Of a DNA stretch of 64,000 bases, positions 61,752-64,000 are shown one piece after another; positions within the stretch are counted from its first letter, which is position 1, and each line of letters begins with the position of its first letter. Both the position numbers and the translations under genes were made by a program. This DNA is from Sedimentibacter sp. MB31-C6 (lineage in GTDB: Bacteria > Bacillota > Clostridia > Tissierellales > Sedimentibacteraceae), in the NCBI RefSeq assembly GCF_035934735.1, contig NZ_CP142396.1, positions 2,945,902-3,009,901 on the forward strand. Direction: 5' to 3'. A model generated the notes under the pieces. The model searched no databases. It was not told where the DNA came from and worked only from the letters and a program-made list of their open reading frames with translations.

Positions 61752-62204
61752 ATAAAAAAGTACACGAGACAATCTAAAATTTTAGAACTGATATCAAAAA
61801 AAGAAGTGGAAACACAGGAAGAATTAGCTGATGGATTAAAATCCTTAGGCATTGATGTTACTCAAGCAACTATTTCAAGAGATATAAAAGAACTCAGATT
61901 AGTTAAAGTAATGTCTAAAAGTGGAAAATACAAATATGCAACAATTGGACAAAGCCAAGAAGGAATTACTGACAGATTAAATAAAATATTTGAAAATTCT
62001 GTTGTAAATATTGATTCGGCCGTTAATTTAATAATTATTAAAACAATACCAGGAGCTGCACAAATATGTGCATCTGCAATTGATTATATGGGTATTGATG
62101 AAATAGTAGGAACTTTAGCAGGTGATGATACTGTTTTTGTTGCTATTAAACAAGTAAGTGATGTAGAATATGTATTACAGGAATTTAAGAAGAATATAAG
62201 ATAA
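61752..62204 (+). CDS. argR: arginine repressor ArgR/AhrC, non-AUG start
   Basis: This repressor of about 150 aa controls arginine genes with arginine as co-repressor. The winged helix contains TQEELADGLKSLGIDVTQATISRDIKEL, cited by position 21-48. The C-terminal hexamer domain has GAAQICASAIDYMGIDEIVGTLAGDDT. The first ordinary start, GTG 61806, would delete helix 1. Upstream codons read KKYTRQSKILELISKKEV, matching the family. AGAGGTGA (61741-61748) points to ATA 61752, giving the usual 149-151 aa. Confidence 0.93.
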   Translation: MKKYTRQSKILELISKKEVETQEELADGLKSLGIDVTQATISRDIKELRLVKVMSKSGKYKYATIGQSQEGITDRLNKIFENSVVNIDSAVNLIIIKTIPGAAQICASAIDYMGIDEIVGTLAGDDTVFVAIKQVSDVEYVLQEFKKNIR

Positions 62205-62214
62205 TGGTGATAAT

Positions 62215-63894
62215 ATGCTGCTTAAATTAAATATTAGCAATTTTGCTGTATTTGAAAAAGAGTCCATTGATTTTGAAAATGGATTTAATGTTTTTACTGG
62301 AGAAACTGGTTCTGGAAAATCTATTTTAATTGAAGCACTGTCTCTTATATTAGGAGAGAGAGCATCAAAAGATTTTATTAGAAAAGGAAAAAAAAGCTCG
62401 CTATTAGAGGCTATTTTTGATATTTCACAAAATAAAAACCTTGAAAATTTTTTAGATTTGATAAATATAGAAATTGATGATAATGACTTTTTAATAATTT
62501 CTAGAGAAATAATGGATAATGGGAAAAGCATTAATAAAATAAATGGAAGAACTGTTCCATTAAATACAATAAAAGAAATTGGCAGCTATTTAATTGACAT
62601 ATATGGTCAATTTGACAATGAAAGTTTATTTAAAAAAGAAAATCATATTAAAATGTTAGATAGCTTAATAGATAGGGATTTAAGTCCACTTAATGATAAG
62701 TATAAATACTTGTATAAAAGTTATAATAAAAAATGTGAAGAAATAAAATATATTCAAGAAAAACTAATCAATAAAGATATAAAAATAGAGCAACTTCAAT
62801 ATGAATTAAATGAAATTGATGATGCAAATATACAGCAGTTTGAAGAAGAAAAATTACTTAATGAAATTAAAAAACTTTCGAATGTACAAGAAATTAAAAC
62901 TTCTCTATACGAAGTTTATAATATTTTAAGTTCGGATAGTAATTCATCTGTTAACAGCTTAAACAAAGTATACAGTATTTTAAATAAAGTCAAAAATTTT
63001 GATGATGGATTACATGACTTATTCCCAAGATTGGAACTTTTAATAGAAGAGTTACAATCATTAATATACGATATACGAAATTATTCTGAAGGTCTTGATG
63101 TAGATGATGAACGTCTATTAACTATAGAAAACAGAATTTCTCTTATTAATAGACTTAAAAGAAAATATGGATTTAATTTAGAAAAAATTTTAGAATATAG
63201 AAATTCTGTAGAAAAAGAACTAAATATAATTAAAGATGCTGAAAAAAATTTAAATGAATTAAATATAGAAAAAGAACAATTATTTAAATCAATAAAAACA
63301 TGTGCAGATAAAATTTCTAATAAAAGAAAAGATGCCGCAATTATTTTGGAAAAAAATTTGCTAAAAGAGCTACATGATTTAAATATGAAAAATATTAAAT
63401 TTAAAGTTAATATAATTAAAAAACCAGATTTTTCACCTGATGGAATAGATTCAGTAGAATTTTTGATATCAACCAATATTGGTAGTGATTTAAATTCAGT
63501 ACAAAAGGTAGTATCAGGTGGAGAAGCATCTAGAATTATGTTAGCTTTTAAAAAAATAAGCTGTGAAACCGATAATAGTCAAACTATGGTTTTTGATGAA
63601 ATAGATGCTGGAATAAGTGGTAAAACAGCTCAAATGGCGGGCATAAAGATGAATTACATATCAAAAAATCATCAAGTAATTTGTGTAACTCATTCACCTC
63701 AAATAGCATCAATAGCAAAAAAGCATTTTCTAATTGAAAAAGGCATTTCTGAAAATAACACTTTCAGCACTGTGAAAAGAATTTATAATAAAGATAAAAT
63801 ATATGAAATTGCACGATTGTTAAGCGGCATGAAGGTAACTGAAAAATCTTTAAGCAATGCGAAGGAATTAATTGAGATTAGCGACAATATGTAA
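62215..63894 (+). CDS. recN: DNA repair protein RecN
   Basis: This 559-aa SMC-like ATPase acts early in double-strand-break repair. Walker A is FTGETGSGKS at about residues 28-37. A coiled-coil middle region follows, then the signature VVSGGEASRIMLA and Walker B MVFDEIDAGISG. GGTGAT precedes the ATG. It ends the tlyA-argR-recN unit; in spore formers spoIVB usually follows. Confidence 0.96.
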   Translation: MLLKLNISNFAVFEKESIDFENGFNVFTGETGSGKSILIEALSLILGERASKDFIRKGKKSSLLEAIFDISQNKNLENFLDLINIEIDDNDFLIISREIMDNGKSINKINGRTVPLNTIKEIGSYLIDIYGQFDNESLFKKENHIKMLDSLIDRDLSPLNDKYKYLYKSYNKKCEEIKYIQEKLINKDIKIEQLQYELNEIDDANIQQFEEEKLLNEIKKLSNVQEIKTSLYEVYNILSSDSNSSVNSLNKVYSILNKVKNFDDGLHDLFPRLELLIEELQSLIYDIRNYSEGLDVDDERLLTIENRISLINRLKRKYGFNLEKILEYRNSVEKELNIIKDAEKNLNELNIEKEQLFKSIKTCADKISNKRKDAAIILEKNLLKELHDLNMKNIKFKVNIIKKPDFSPDGIDSVEFLISTNIGSDLNSVQKVVSGGEASRIMLAFKKISCETDNSQTMVFDEIDAGISGKTAQMAGIKMNYISKNHQVICVTHSPQIASIAKKHFLIEKGISENNTFSTVKRIYNKDKIYEIARLLSGMKVTEKSLSNAKELIEISDNM

Positions 63895-63945
63895 AAATAT
63901 ATTAAAAACACTTGTAAAATATAAAAATTCACAAAAGATTTATAT

Positions 63946-63974
63946 GTATAAAACAAGTGTCATATGGAGAAGTT
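63946..63974 (+). promoter_or_regulatory. weak forespore-type promoter before the next gene
   Basis: GTATA (63946-63950) and GGAGAAGTT (63966-63974) are 15 bp apart, loosely like sigma-F/G elements. A ribosome binding site AAGGAG lies at the window edge. The expected next gene is spoIVB, by synteny only. An ACACTTGT/ACAAGTGT inverted repeat surrounds this gap. Confidence 0.25.
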
Positions 63975-64000
63975 AAGAATAAAACTTGAAGGAGAATTAG

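Overview
The window is a 64-kb piece of chromosome from a low-GC, spore-forming member of the Clostridia/Tissierellia. The evidence is the strong A+T bias, a V/A-type rather than F-type ATPase operon, a complete spoIIIAA-AH operon with yqfC/yqfD and ylbJ, a one-chain GlyRS under T-box control, a type A-like RNase P RNA, and the usual Bacillus/Clostridium core gene order. A Sedimentibacter-like genus is my guess; the window alone cannot settle it. Nearly all genes are on the + strand. The - strand islands are rnz-ylbJ-tmcAL (6.0-9.3 kb) and rnpB-ribU-small membrane protein (50.9-52.4 kb).

Layout. 0-6 kb: V-type ATPase genes I(partial)-K-F-E-A-B-D, with no subunit C among them. 6-9.3 kb (-): tRNase Z, YlbJ, TmcAL. 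9.4-11.3 kb: cobU-cobS-cobC for cobalamin nucleotide-loop assembly. 11.4-16.7 kb: ackA, the YceD-L32-PlsX-ACP lipid/ribosome cluster, rnc and a radical SAM protein. 16.7-27.4 kb: smc-ftsY-ylxM-ffh-rpsP-khpA-rimM-trmD-rplS-rbgA-rnhB (chromosome organisation, SRP, ribosome biogenesis). 27.4-32.2 kb: an accessory insert with a full agr quorum-sensing module in the order A-C-D-B, a candidate agr-linked small RNA and an M18 aminopeptidase. 32.2-41.9 kb: mtaB, hit, rpsU, yqeY, yqfC-yqfD-phoH-ybeY, a DUF3048 lipoprotein, cdd, era, recO, DUF4342. 42-49 kb: T-box/glyS, ccpN with the PPDK regulator, dgt, and the dnaG-rpoD macromolecular-synthesis operon. 49-52.4 kb: trmK, a Nif3-like protein, RNase P RNA, FMN-riboswitch-controlled ribU and an unrecorded 52-aa membrane protein gene. 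52.6-57.5 kb: the spoIIIA operon. 57.5-64 kb: yqhY, nusB, a Kae1-like protein, xseA-xseB, tlyA-argR-recN, with a ribosome binding site for another gene at the right edge.

Main points of interest. (1) agrD encodes a 48-aa pre-peptide whose ring position aligns with Ser in a Ser-Cys-Cys core. The agrDB promoter and a second promoter downstream of agrB share an identical 13-nt box at identical spacing. The second promoter drives a short terminated transcript with no convincing ORF, an arrangement formally like staphylococcal P2/P3-RNAIII but unlike it in sequence. (2) Three genes (yceD, ccpN, argR) have good ribosome binding sites but no AUG/GUG/UUG start. AUA, AUC and AUA restore family-typical N-termini and lengths. 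(3) Two perfect 118-bp tandem repeats carry four hairpins with one conserved loop on two unrelated stems. (4) Structured leaders include a 16-bp perfect stem in the rnc leader that could be an RNase III autoregulatory site.

CDS starts were chosen by Shine-Dalgarno placement and family N-termini. Several naive upstream starts fall inside consensus promoters. Function calls rest on motifs and synteny read by eye; no database search was run.
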